From assembly GCF_900109095.1 (NCBI RefSeq), contig NZ_FNYZ01000011.1, positions 118,501 through 182,500 of the forward strand: a stretch of 64,000 nt of DNA, written 5' to 3'. Below the pieces are notes generated by a model that was given only the letters and a program-made list of their open reading frames with translations, made no database searches and was not told the DNA's origin. Source of the stretch: Sphingobium sp. AP50. Its GTDB lineage: Bacteria; Pseudomonadota; Alphaproteobacteria; Sphingomonadales; Sphingomonadaceae. Within the stretch, counting starts at the first letter, position 1; each line of letters opens with the position of its first letter. Made by a program: the position numbers and the translations under genes. Positions 37,084 to 46,418 of the stretch are shown here, one piece after another.

Positions 37084-38379
37084 ATCCACGAACAGGAAGG
37101 CCGGCGCCTCCAGCCGCTTGCGCACTGCCTGAACGAAGCTGGCCGCATCCCAGCCATCGACCACACGATGGTCGCAACTGATCGACAGGTTCATCAGCTT
37201 GGCGGCGACAATCTCCTTGCCGCGAAAGACCGGGCGCTCGATCACCCGGTTTGGCCCGATGATCGCCACTTCGGGCCGGTTGATGACCGGCGTGGTGGCG
37301 ACACCGCCCAACGGCCCCAGCGACGTCAGCGTCAGGGTGGAACCGGACAGTTCCTCCGACTTCGCCTTGCCGGTGCGGGCGGCGTCGGCGAGGCGACGGA
37401 TCTCGCTCGCCAGTTGCCAGACATTGCGGTCCTGCGCGTCGCGGATCACCGGCACCATCAGCCCGGCATCGGTCTGCGTCGCGAGCCCCAGATGCACCGA
37501 ACCATGGCGCGTGACCACGCCCGCTTCATCATCATAACGGGCGTTGAGCATCGGAAAATCGGGCAGGCTCCTGCAGATCGCCACGATCAGCAGCGGCAGC
37601 ATGGTGAGCTTCGGCCGATCGCCGCGCCCCGCGTTAAGCTGCTCGCGCAGTTCCTCCAGCGCGGTGACGTCGATTTCCTCGACATAGGTGAAGTGGGGGA
37701 TATGCCGTTTCGACGCGGCCATATTCTCGGCGATGCGGCGGCGCATGCCGATGACCTTGATCGGCTCGTCGGCGCGTCGGGCGCTGCGCCCGGCGGGGGT
37801 GTAGCCCTGCCCCTGCCCGTAGAGGAGGTAGGCGTCGAGGTCAGAATGGCGGATATGTTCGCCGGCGGGCTTCACCTGCGCCAGGTCGATGCCGAGATCC
37901 TTCGCCCTCGCGCGGACGGCAGGGGAAGCGAGCACCACTTCTTCTCCCTTCCCTACAAGGGAGGGGTTGGAGCTGGGTGGTGAGCGCAGCGAGCTTTTTT
38001 CCGCTGCATCCGAGGAGCCGCCTTCGGCGGCACCCACTCCCGGCCCCTCCCTTACAGGGAGGGGAGTTTCGGTTGCTTCGATGGCTATGTCAGCTTCTAC
38101 CGCATCCTCACCCGACGCAACCGCAATCGCCCCCGCGCCTTCCGTCTCGATCTCCACCAGCATCGACCCGATCGGCACCTGATCGCCCGGCTCTCCGGCG
38201 AGGCGCACCACGGTCCCCGACACCGGGCTTTCCATCTCGACTGTCGCCTTGTCGGTCATCATGTCGGCGATCGGCTGATCTTCCTCGACCCGGTCGCCGA
38301 CCTTGACGTGCCAGCCGACGATCTCCGCCTGCGCAATGCCTTCGCCGATGTCCGGCAGCTTGAATGTGAACAGCGCCAT
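37081..38379 (-). CDS. bkdB: Branched-chain 2-oxoacid dehydrogenase E2 (lipoamide acyltransferase)
   Basis: Core acyltransferase of the complex that oxidises branched-chain 2-oxoacids from Val, Leu and Ile. 432 residues: lipoyl domain 1-80 with lipoylated K44 (TDKATVE), a linker, a peripheral-subunit-binding domain (SPAVRARAKDLGIDLAQVKP) and the catalytic domain ending in CDHRVVDGWDAASFV with the active-site histidine. The linker at about residues 105-147 is encoded by an intergenic-type palindromic repeat in frame. Downstream of both E1 genes. Confidence 0.93.
   Translation of the reverse strand: MALFTFKLPDIGEGIAQAEIVGWHVKVGDRVEEDQPIADMMTDKATVEMESPVSGTVVRLAGEPGDQVPIGSMLVEIETEGAGAIAVASGEDAVEADIAIEATETPLPVREGPGVGAAEGGSSDAAEKSSLRSPPSSNPSLVGKGEEVVLASPAVRARAKDLGIDLAQVKPAGEHIRHSDLDAYLLYGQGQGYTPAGRSARRADEPIKVIGMRRRIAENMAASKRHIPHFTYVEEIDVTALEELREQLNAGRGDRPKLTMLPLLIVAICRSLPDFPMLNARYDDEAGVVTRHGSVHLGLATQTDAGLMVPVIRDAQDRNVWQLASEIRRLADAARTGKAKSEELSGSTLTLTSLGPLGGVATTPVINRPEVAIIGPNRVIERPVFRGKEIVAAKLMNLSISCDHRVVDGWDAASFVQAVRKRLEAPAFLFVD
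37941..38066. repeat. Palindromic repeat inserted in frame within the E2 linker
   Basis: 126 bases (exactly 42 codons). CTTCTCCCTTCCCTACAAGG at one end and its imperfect complement CCCCTCCCTTACAGGGAGGG at the other, with an inner dyad around GGAGCCGCCTTCGGCGGCAC. It shares motifs with the intergenic elements at 20868-20959 and 39518-39690. It encodes PLPVREGPGVGAAEGGSS and onward, with no stop. Confidence 0.8.
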
Positions 38380-38473
38380 TACATCCTCCCCCGTTCGTGC
38401 ATGGGCGTAAGAATGATTTCGTAAACGTCGTGCGTGGCACGAACGGAGCAGGGAGGTGTAACAACCATAGCCC

Positions 38474-39508
38474 TCAATCCTTCATAATCTTGGTGATGGC
38501 TTCGCGGATGCGCACGGGGCCGGGGAAATAGGCCCATTCCAGACTGTGCGGATATGGCGTGTCGAAGCCGGTGACGCGCTCGATCGGCGCTTCGAGATGA
38601 TAGAAGCAGCGCTCCTGCACCTGGGCGAGCAGTTCCGCGCCGAAGCCGGACGTTCGGGTCGCCTCATGCACGATCAGGCAGCGGCCGGTCTTCTTCACCG
38701 ACGCTTCGATCGTATCGATGTCGAGCGGCACCAGGCTGCGCAGGTCGACAATCTCCGCATCGATGCCCATGGCGGCAACGGTATTTTCAACCACATGCAC
38801 CATCGTGCCATAGCAGAGGATGGTCAGCGTCTCTCCCGCCCGCGCGATCCGCGCGGTGCCCAGCGGGATGCGATAATAGCCTGTCGGCACCTGCGCGTCC
38901 GCATGCCCGGCCCAACTGGTCGCGGGCGTATCATAATGGCCGTCGAACGGGCCGTTATAGATGCGCTTGGGTTCGAAGAAGAGCGTGGGATCATTATCCT
39001 CGATCGCGGCGATCAGCAGGCCCTTGGCGTCATAGGGGGTGGACGGGATCACCGTCTTGATCCCCGAACAATGGGTGAAGATGCCTTCGGGCGACTGGCT
39101 GTGCGTCTGCCCACCGAAAATGCCACCGCCAAAGGGCGATCGGACCGTCATCGGCGCGATGAACTCGCCCGCGGAACGATAGCGCAGCCGCGCCGCCTCG
39201 CTCACCAACTGGTCGAGCGCGGGATAGATATAGTCGGCAAACTGGATTTCCGGCACCGGCCGCAAGCCATAGGCCCCCATGCCCACCGCCACGCCGATGA
39301 TCCCGCATTCGGTGATCGGCGTGTCGAACACGCGGTTCTTGCCATATTTCTGCTGAAGGCCGGCCGTGGCGCGGAACACGCCGCCAAAAAAGCCGACATC
39401 CTCCCCCATCACGACCACATCGGGATCGCGCGCCATCATCACGTCCATGGCGCTGTTGATCGCCTGGATCATGTTCATCTGGGTGGTTTCGGTCATTGTC
39501 TCAGTCAT
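38474..39508 (-). CDS. bkdA2: Branched-chain 2-oxoacid dehydrogenase E1, beta subunit
   Basis: ThDP-dependent decarboxylase, beta chain of the alpha2beta2 heterotetramer. 344 residues with VVVMGEDVGFFGGVFRAT near residue 34, FADYIYPALDQLVSEAARLR, and the C-terminal FDTPYPHSLEWAYFPGPVRI segment that distinguishes the branched-chain and pyruvate family betas. About 95 bases separate it from the E2 start, containing another CCGTTCGTG palindrome. Confidence 0.92.
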   Translation of the reverse strand: MTETMTETTQMNMIQAINSAMDVMMARDPDVVVMGEDVGFFGGVFRATAGLQQKYGKNRVFDTPITECGIIGVAVGMGAYGLRPVPEIQFADYIYPALDQLVSEAARLRYRSAGEFIAPMTVRSPFGGGIFGGQTHSQSPEGIFTHCSGIKTVIPSTPYDAKGLLIAAIEDNDPTLFFEPKRIYNGPFDGHYDTPATSWAGHADAQVPTGYYRIPLGTARIARAGETLTILCYGTMVHVVENTVAAMGIDAEIVDLRSLVPLDIDTIEASVKKTGRCLIVHEATRTSGFGAELLAQVQERCFYHLEAPIERVTGFDTPYPHSLEWAYFPGPVRIREAITKIMKD

Positions 39509-39517
39509 GGCACCATC

Positions 39518-39690
39518 CTTTCCTCGCCCCTTTCAGGGGCGAGGATACGGAGCCTTGCCAGCTTGCTGGCTAGGCGAAGTTGGAGAGGGGGAATGGCGAG
39601 AGGCTGCGTCCGGGACGCCCCCTCTCCAACCTTCGCTAGGCGGCACGCCGCCAAGCTGCGATATCCTCTCCCCTGTAGGGAGAGGATAGA
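39518..39690. repeat. Composite palindromic repeat between E1-alpha and E1-beta genes
   Basis: Several nested dyads: CTCGCCCCTTTCAGGGGCGA G, GCCAGCTTGCTGGC, GGAGAGGGGG / CCCCCTCTCC, and TCCTCTCCCCTGTAGGGAGA. Related by motif to the element inside the E2 gene. It may form an mRNA hairpin that adjusts E1-alpha to E1-beta stoichiometry, but this is inference. Confidence 0.65.
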
Positions 39691-39701
39691 AAACACCGCC
39701 C

Positions 39702-41114
<1,413 letters not shown>

Positions 41115-41366
41115 TCAGACGGCAACGGGCGCGGAAATATGGGCTTGCGGCGCATAATCGAACACGTCGAAATCCTCTATCCGATAGTCAAAAATGGATA
41201 AGGGCCACCGATTGATCCGCAATTTCGGCGCGCCCGACGGATTTCTCGACATCTGCTCTTCCACCAGCGCAGCGTGGTTACGGTAAAGATGAACATCCCC
41301 GCCACGCCAGACCATCTCGCCCGGCTCCAGATCGCATTCTATAGCATGGCGGCGAGTTAGAAACCT
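41115..41366 (-). pseudogene. thyA: Thymidylate synthase remnant (C-terminal end only)
   Basis: About 84 codons in one frame encode a sequence that aligns by eye with the C-terminal third of ThyA: AIECDLEPGEMVWRGGDVHL, then YRNHAALVEEQMSRNP, SIFDYRIEDFDVFDY and the exact C-terminal APVAV. The family reads CDLEvGDFVWTGGDtHLYsNH and KAPVAV in E. coli. The catalytic Cys region and nucleotide-binding N-terminal two-thirds are absent; upstream the frame becomes unrelated and meets stops. A decayed gene, possibly left by gene replacement (for example by thyX or another thyA elsewhere). Confidence 0.85.
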
Positions 41367-41722
41367 TCCTCTAGAGGGCAGCCAATGAAGTTTCAGACAG
41401 GTGCCAATCGCTATTGAGAGGCGTTGAGCCGATATCCTATTATCGGAAGATTATTATTTTTGACACGATACGACGAGCGCCGATGCAAACCCCGTAACCG
41501 CGATCGGCCGCCGCAGGCGCCAACTTCGCGTCGCCACACGCTACGATCGATATCCAATATCCTTCATCCCACGCGGGCGCCATCATGGCCCGCTCCTGGA
41601 CAGAGCGGCAAATGCTTTGATGCAGTTTTCGGCCGTTCTGATCGCTGGCATTGGCCCCTCCACCACAATTGCCGTCGGAGAATCTATGCTGGTGAAGGCG
41701 GGGCTGGCAGAGTTGGATGGAA
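41367..41722. other. No recognisable gene
   Basis: About 355 bases between the thyA remnant and the wall-hydrolase gene. Short open frames on both strands lack plausible ribosome sites and homologous-looking motifs. It may be further degraded DNA of the same remnant region. Codon quality is unlike the neighbouring real genes. Confidence 0.5.
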
Positions 41723-42766
41723 TCAGGGCTGACGCGAATGCCCGCGTTCCCGCAGTGCAATCACTGTTTTCTCCTCTCCTCGCCTATCTGCCTCATTTCT
41801 GTCCGAACCTATTGCGGCACGCACTGGATCATAGGTCGTATCAAAAGTTAGCCGCGTTTCCGGCGAAGGCGTCCAGTTCTTGTTGGCAGGCGGCATGACC
41901 TGCCCTTTTGCAAGTCCGGCGACGCCGGCTTCTTGCCCGGCATGCAGTGCAGCAGGCAGCAGTGACGAAGCATCCGCAGTCCGGTGCGCGAGCGACAAGC
42001 GCGCGATACGGCCGATTACCGGCTCCGAGGTACCGGTTGCATCCTGAAAAACCGCAGCCGTGCCCCATTTCCCGGCCCATCTGAAGAACAGGTGGGTGCC
42101 CACCCTTGCGGTCTTGTCCAGACTGGCGCTCCAATAGGGGACGACCCAGTCGGTATGATAATGGGTGGCCAGACCCACCGGTTTGAACACCGCTCCGGCC
42201 AGCGCCGCTCGCGCGATTATGCGGGCGCGGTCCCATGCCGCAGGAGGAGGCGTCCGCGCCAGCGCGCCGTCGCAGGTGAAGGTGAACTGGCATCCGGTCG
42301 CACGTTCCTGCCCCTGAAAGACGACCCCGCATATGCTCTTGGGGAAAGCGGGGTGACGCGCCCGGTTGAGCACCACCTGTGCCACCGCCTGCTCCCCCAC
42401 GGCATCGTCTCCCGCCTCATAGATTTGTGCTGCGGCCAGACAGTCGACCGCGCGCGACAGATTGTCCGCATCGCCGACGAAATGGAACGGGCTGGCCGCC
42501 GGATTGGCCCGCGCCGAAAAAGGGATGGCGGCATTCAGCGCGCGGGCCTTGTCGGTCGGCAGAGCGTAATTGACCGCTGGTTCCACATCGGGCGGGCTGA
42601 TCGATGGCCCGATATGGGCGGATGACGTGTGCGCCGGAAGATCAGATAGCGGCATGGGCAACCGCATCGGGCCGGTCGGCGCGGTCGCCAGCACCAATAT
42701 GGGCACGCCAGCCATCAGGCGGCGGTTCACCCGTCGCCAGCCGCGCGACCTGTTGACGCTGCTCAA
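41723..42766 (-). CDS. Cell wall hydrolase, SleB-type
   Basis: 347 residues. A basic N-terminus and hydrophobic segment at about 15-30 suggest export. The Hydrolase_2/SleB domain lies around 95-225: LSRAVDCLAAAQIYEAGDDA begins with the catalytic-glutamate helix (EA), AVAQVVLNRARHPAFPKSIC is the classic VVLNRV-type segment, and THYHTDWVVPYWS is typical. Long C-terminal tail of unknown role. It overlaps the MarR-like gene by four bases (ATGA), downstream of the secretion genes. Likely cleaves peptidoglycan during assembly or exit of surface structures. Confidence 0.88.
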   Translation of the reverse strand: MSSVNRSRGWRRVNRRLMAGVPILVLATAPTGPMRLPMPLSDLPAHTSSAHIGPSISPPDVEPAVNYALPTDKARALNAAIPFSARANPAASPFHFVGDADNLSRAVDCLAAAQIYEAGDDAVGEQAVAQVVLNRARHPAFPKSICGVVFQGQERATGCQFTFTCDGALARTPPPAAWDRARIIARAALAGAVFKPVGLATHYHTDWVVPYWSASLDKTARVGTHLFFRWAGKWGTAAVFQDATGTSEPVIGRIARLSLAHRTADASSLLPAALHAGQEAGVAGLAKGQVMPPANKNWTPSPETRLTFDTTYDPVRAAIGSDRNEADRRGEEKTVIALRERGHSRQP

Positions 42767-43245
42767 CTGGAGTCGCCCAGCCCCCGCTGCGGTCTCCGGG
42801 GGGCAATGGGGACGAAGGAAATCGGCTTGAGTGGCGCATCGCCATGGGACGCCGCCTCGCCTGCCTCGAACAGATGCTGGAGGAAGGAGATCATCGCCTC
42901 CCGCCCCTTCTTGCTCAATGCCACCAGCATGCGGCGGTGATCGCGCGGGTCATAATGCCTGACGACCAGTTGCGCCGCCTCCAAGCCTTCGATCCGACGA
43001 ACGGTGCCCGTGGCGCTTTCCCCCGAAATCGCCATGATATCCTTGACGCAGAGCGTGCGCCCCTCCTCTGCCGTGATGAACAGTTCCAGCATGATGTCCC
43101 AGGCGGAGTCGCGGAACACATGTTTGGGGAAATGGGCGGAGCAGTTGATCCGCGCCTGCTGCGTCTGGCGAGCGAGGGCGAGCAGCGACGCGCGGGGCAT
43201 ATCCCGGCCCGATGATCCCTCCATATGGCGTTCGCGCGAGCCCAT
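42763..43245 (-). CDS. MarR-like winged-helix regulator
   Basis: 160 residues from MGSRERHM, with an AAGGAAG ribosome site. The winged-helix core is at about 50-125: AWDIMLELFITAEEGRTLCV, KDIMAISGESATGTVRRIEG (recognition helix), LEAAQLVVRHYDPRDHRRML and VALSKKGREAMISFL (wing and dimer helix), the MarR order. The C-terminal tail is Pro/Arg-rich. An inverted repeat precedes the gene and may be its own operator. It may control the adjacent export locus, which is inference. Confidence 0.8.
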   Translation of the reverse strand: MGSRERHMEGSSGRDMPRASLLALARQTQQARINCSAHFPKHVFRDSAWDIMLELFITAEEGRTLCVKDIMAISGESATGTVRRIEGLEAAQLVVRHYDPRDHRRMLVALSKKGREAMISFLQHLFEAGEAASHGDAPLKPISFVPIAPRRPQRGLGDSS

Positions 43246-43275
43246 GCATTCTTCCTTGCATTGCGTTCTCGTGGA

Positions 43276-43296
43276 GCAGGCCCATGCTGGGCCTGC
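43276..43296. promoter_or_regulatory. 21-bp palindrome upstream of the MarR-like gene
   Basis: Perfect 9-base arms GCAGGCCCA / TGGGCCTGC with a 3-base centre, about 30 bases before the regulator's start and after the Mur-ligase fusion stop. MarR-family operators are often 16-22-bp palindromes near their own promoter. No T-run follows, so it is a poor intrinsic terminator. Confidence 0.5.
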
Positions 43297-43334
43297 CAAG
43301 TTAACAAAGTCTCAAAAAAGGCAATTTCCTGCGG

Positions 43335-46300
43335 TTATGCGGCCGCAATCACCTCCCGTCCGAGCTGTTCTTCCAACCGTGCCTGGGCCTTCAGCCGAGC
43401 AACCAGGGCATGAAGGCCGCTGCCATGCGATCCCTTAATCAGGAGGATGTCGCCATCCTGCACGCCGGCCATGACATGATCGAAAAGCTGATCCACATGA
43501 TCGGCGTAAAGGCCACGACAGGCCATCGGCAGTGTGGCCCAGAAAGCGGTGTAAAAGCCGCCCATTACATGCACCCGGTCGATCCCCTGATCCGCGATCA
43601 GCGGCGCCAGCGCGCCATGATAGTCGGCCGCGTCAGGCCCCAGTTCCAGCATTTCGCCCAACAGCGCGATCCGCCGTCCGCCGATCTGCGTTCCCAGCAA
43701 CTCCAGCGCCGCCCCCATGGAGGCGGGGTTGGCATTATAGGCTTCGTCGATCAGCCTGATATGCCGTCCGCCGATCGTCAGCCGCAATTCCTCCCCGCGC
43801 CCCGCCAGCGGACGGAAATCCGCAAGCGCGGCGACGCCACGCCCGGCGTCCAGCGACAGGGTGGAAAGGGTGGCCAGCACGGCGACACTGTTGAGCGCCA
43901 TGTGCCGGCCGGGGGCCTGCAACGGATAATCGATCCGTCCGGCGGGCGTCTGCACCGTCAACTGGACATCCTGCCGGTCGAGCAGGCGGAAGTCGGCATC
44001 CGCTCCCTCGCCATAGGTGACGACATGCAGGTCATGCGCCTGCGCCAGCGCGCGCACCAGCGGCAGTTCCGCCATGTCAGCATTGAGGATGGCGGTGCCG
44101 CCGGGCGTCATCCCTTCGAAAATGGCGCTCTTGCGCCGCGCGACGGTGGCGAGGTCGCGATGGAATTCCAGATGCGCGGCCGCGATATTGGTGAAGACCG
44201 CGATATCCGGCCGGGTCAGTTGGGCATTCTGCTTCATGCGCCCGATCGCCATTTCCATCACGACATGCGGCGTATCCCACGGGATCGATGCAAGATTCCA
44301 GGCAATGCCATGGGGCAGGTTCGCGTTCATCCGCGTCTCGCCAACCCGGCCCCAGGGGCGCAGCGCCCGCGCCAGCATGGCAACCATGGTCGTCTTGCCC
44401 GCACTGCCGGTGACGCCGATCAGCTTGCCCGCGCTCCTCTCCCGCGCATGGCGGCCAAGCGCCAGCATCGCCGCATCACAGTCCGGCACCGCCAGCACCG
44501 GCAGGCCGCTATCGATGTAGCGATCCGGCGCGCTGGTGATGACAGCGGCGGCCATCGGCTTCAGTCGCGGGAATAGCGGCGGTGCGATCCCGCGCTCCCC
44601 TTCCCGGCCGCGCATCACCACCATGTCGCCCGGTTGCTGGCTGGGCGGATGAATGCACAGTCCCTGCGCCCGCCAGTCGGCCGACGGGGGGATGACCCAG
44701 CGGCCACCGGTTGCCTGCATCACGCTGCGCGGCGTCCATCCCTGTTCATCGGGCAACGCCTCCGCTTCTGCCTGCTGTTCGATCAGATGACGACGATAGG
44801 CGATCAGGCCAGACAGATAATGTTCGACATCGTCGATGCGGACCCGGAAGGCATGATGCCGGATGAAGAAGCTGCCGACGATCCGCGCCGGATTGGCGAA
44901 GAACATCGCCAGTTCCGGCCAGAAATGACCGTTGAGCAGATAATGGGCGCGCGCATGCAAGGCGCGATCGAACCGGGCGAGATCGATACTGTCGAGCAGA
45001 GGACGATGATCGGGATCGGTCGCGAGGCGGGCGATCATCTGCTGCGCCGCCATCATCAGTTCCAGCAAGGTCGGGAAAGTGGTGATGCGATGTTCCACGA
45101 AGTCAAGATAGTCGCGGACATTGTCCAGCCCGAAGCGGAACCAGTCCTCGGCCGGGCGATGACGGGTCAGTTCGTTCGCGCAATAGCCCAGCCAGTGATC
45201 ATGGGCCGATGCATGCCCCGCCGCGATGAAATGATCGAAGGCGCGGGCCACGGCATCGATCCAGCGCGGATCACCGGTCAGGCCATAGAGACGCATCAGG
45301 CCGAAGGCGGCTTCGCCATCATAATAGATGATGCGGAAAGCCTGCTTTACCGCCAGCGACGGATAATCCAGCACATGGACGAAGCCGCCGCTCGCCGCGT
45401 CCTGCATATGCAGGATGCCGACCGCCAGTCGCTCCAGAAGATCACGATAGCGATCGGTCGCCAGCAATTCGCTATATTTGACCAGCGCCAGCAGGCAGAC
45501 GGCATTGCCGCCCAGCTTTATCTCATTGCCCGGATCGATCAGGAAGGCCGCCTGCGTCCCGTCCGGCAAGAGCGCCGGGCGGATCAGTTCCTGCTCCAGA
45601 TAGGCCAGCGCCCGCTCGATCGCCGCCAACACGCCGGGATCGCGCGTGACTTCCCAGCTTTCCAGCATGGCATAACAGCTACTGGCATGGCGCAGGCTGT
45701 TATAGGCACTGATCGGCCGGTCGAAACAGGGATGCCAGCCATAATGGAAGCGTCCGTCCGCCTGTACCTGTGACGCCAGATAGCGGCTGCCATCATCGAT
45801 CAGGGTCTGCAAAAGGTCGGGATCGAGCCGGTCGATGGTCCGGCGGCCGGCATTGCGCCCCTGCTGACGGATCGCATGGACCACGCCGTCGCCGTCCATG
45901 AACAGGCCCGCCGTGGAGAATAGCCAGATCGGCCGATCATCGCTGAAATCGATCGCCCTGATCCCATGGCGCAGCCGGGCATAGCGCCGGAAATTAGCTT
46001 CATTGACAGTCGCCGTCGGATAGCCCTTGCCGCCATAGAGCATGGCATTGGCGTTGATTTCTGTTTCCAGAAAGGCCCGTTCCAGCTTCGCGTCCAGCGC
46101 GATGCCCAACCGGAAGTAATTGCGCTTGGTCGCCGCCAGTCGCTGGCGCAAGCCATCCCAATCGGTCCGTTCCACCGCCCTGACCCAGTCGATACGCAGC
46201 CAGTCCAGCCGGTCGGATGCCTGCATCAGATGCGGCAGCGCGGATTGCCAGCAGGATGCGCCATCAGACCCGGAGATCGTCAGCGTCTGCGCCCGCGCCG

Positions 46301-46418
46301 TACCGTCGGTGAAGGACAGGAACAGAACCACAGCAGGACTACCGTCGATCAGGACGGTGGGAAGCTTGCCTATCTGCTCGCCGATCACGGCCAGCCTTTC
46401 TTCCAGTGCCGGCGTCAT
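43335..46418 (-). CDS. Fusion: N-terminal helical-repeat domain and C-terminal MurF-like Mur ligase
   Basis: 1,027 residues, about twice MurF. Residues 1-190 are unassigned (INANAMLYGGKGYPTATVNE near 110-130). Residues 190-545 look like an alpha/alpha barrel or toroid, with repeated helix pairs and RIIYYDGEAAFGLMRLYGLT, a layout seen in glycan-active and cyclase folds. From about 560 a Mur-ligase follows: P-loop GVTGSAGKTTMV with K675, TNIAAAHLEFH, KSAIFEGMTPGGTAILNADM, GRHMALNSVAVLATL, then LIDEAYNANPASMGAALELL and LLGEMLELG as in MurF. Start overlaps hlyD by four bases, so it is coupled to the secretion genes. Substrate unknown; an amide ligase for a wall precursor, peptide or adhesin side chain is possible. 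Confidence 0.85.
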   Translation of the reverse strand: MTPALEERLAVIGEQIGKLPTVLIDGSPAVVLFLSFTDGTARAQTLTISGSDGASCWQSALPHLMQASDRLDWLRIDWVRAVERTDWDGLRQRLAATKRNYFRLGIALDAKLERAFLETEINANAMLYGGKGYPTATVNEANFRRYARLRHGIRAIDFSDDRPIWLFSTAGLFMDGDGVVHAIRQQGRNAGRRTIDRLDPDLLQTLIDDGSRYLASQVQADGRFHYGWHPCFDRPISAYNSLRHASSCYAMLESWEVTRDPGVLAAIERALAYLEQELIRPALLPDGTQAAFLIDPGNEIKLGGNAVCLLALVKYSELLATDRYRDLLERLAVGILHMQDAASGGFVHVLDYPSLAVKQAFRIIYYDGEAAFGLMRLYGLTGDPRWIDAVARAFDHFIAAGHASAHDHWLGYCANELTRHRPAEDWFRFGLDNVRDYLDFVEHRITTFPTLLELMMAAQQMIARLATDPDHRPLLDSIDLARFDRALHARAHYLLNGHFWPELAMFFANPARIVGSFFIRHHAFRVRIDDVEHYLSGLIAYRRHLIEQQAEAEALPDEQGWTPRSVMQATGGRWVIPPSADWRAQGLCIHPPSQQPGDMVVMRGREGERGIAPPLFPRLKPMAAAVITSAPDRYIDSGLPVLAVPDCDAAMLALGRHARERSAGKLIGVTGSAGKTTMVAMLARALRPWGRVGETRMNANLPHGIAWNLASIPWDTPHVVMEMAIGRMKQNAQLTRPDIAVFTNIAAAHLEFHRDLATVARRKSAIFEGMTPGGTAILNADMAELPLVRALAQAHDLHVVTYGEGADADFRLLDRQDVQLTVQTPAGRIDYPLQAPGRHMALNSVAVLATLSTLSLDAGRGVAALADFRPLAGRGEELRLTIGGRHIRLIDEAYNANPASMGAALELLGTQIGGRRIALLGEMLELGPDAADYHGALAPLIADQGIDRVHVMGGFYTAFWATLPMACRGLYADHVDQLFDHVMAGVQDGDILLIKGSHGSGLHALVARLKAQARLEEQLGREVIAAA

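Noticed and set aside
41440..41898. Small open frames on both strands between the thyA remnant and the wall hydrolase gene.
   Set aside because: No ribosome site, no motif, and overlap with the hydrolase C-terminal coding; treated as non-coding or decayed DNA.
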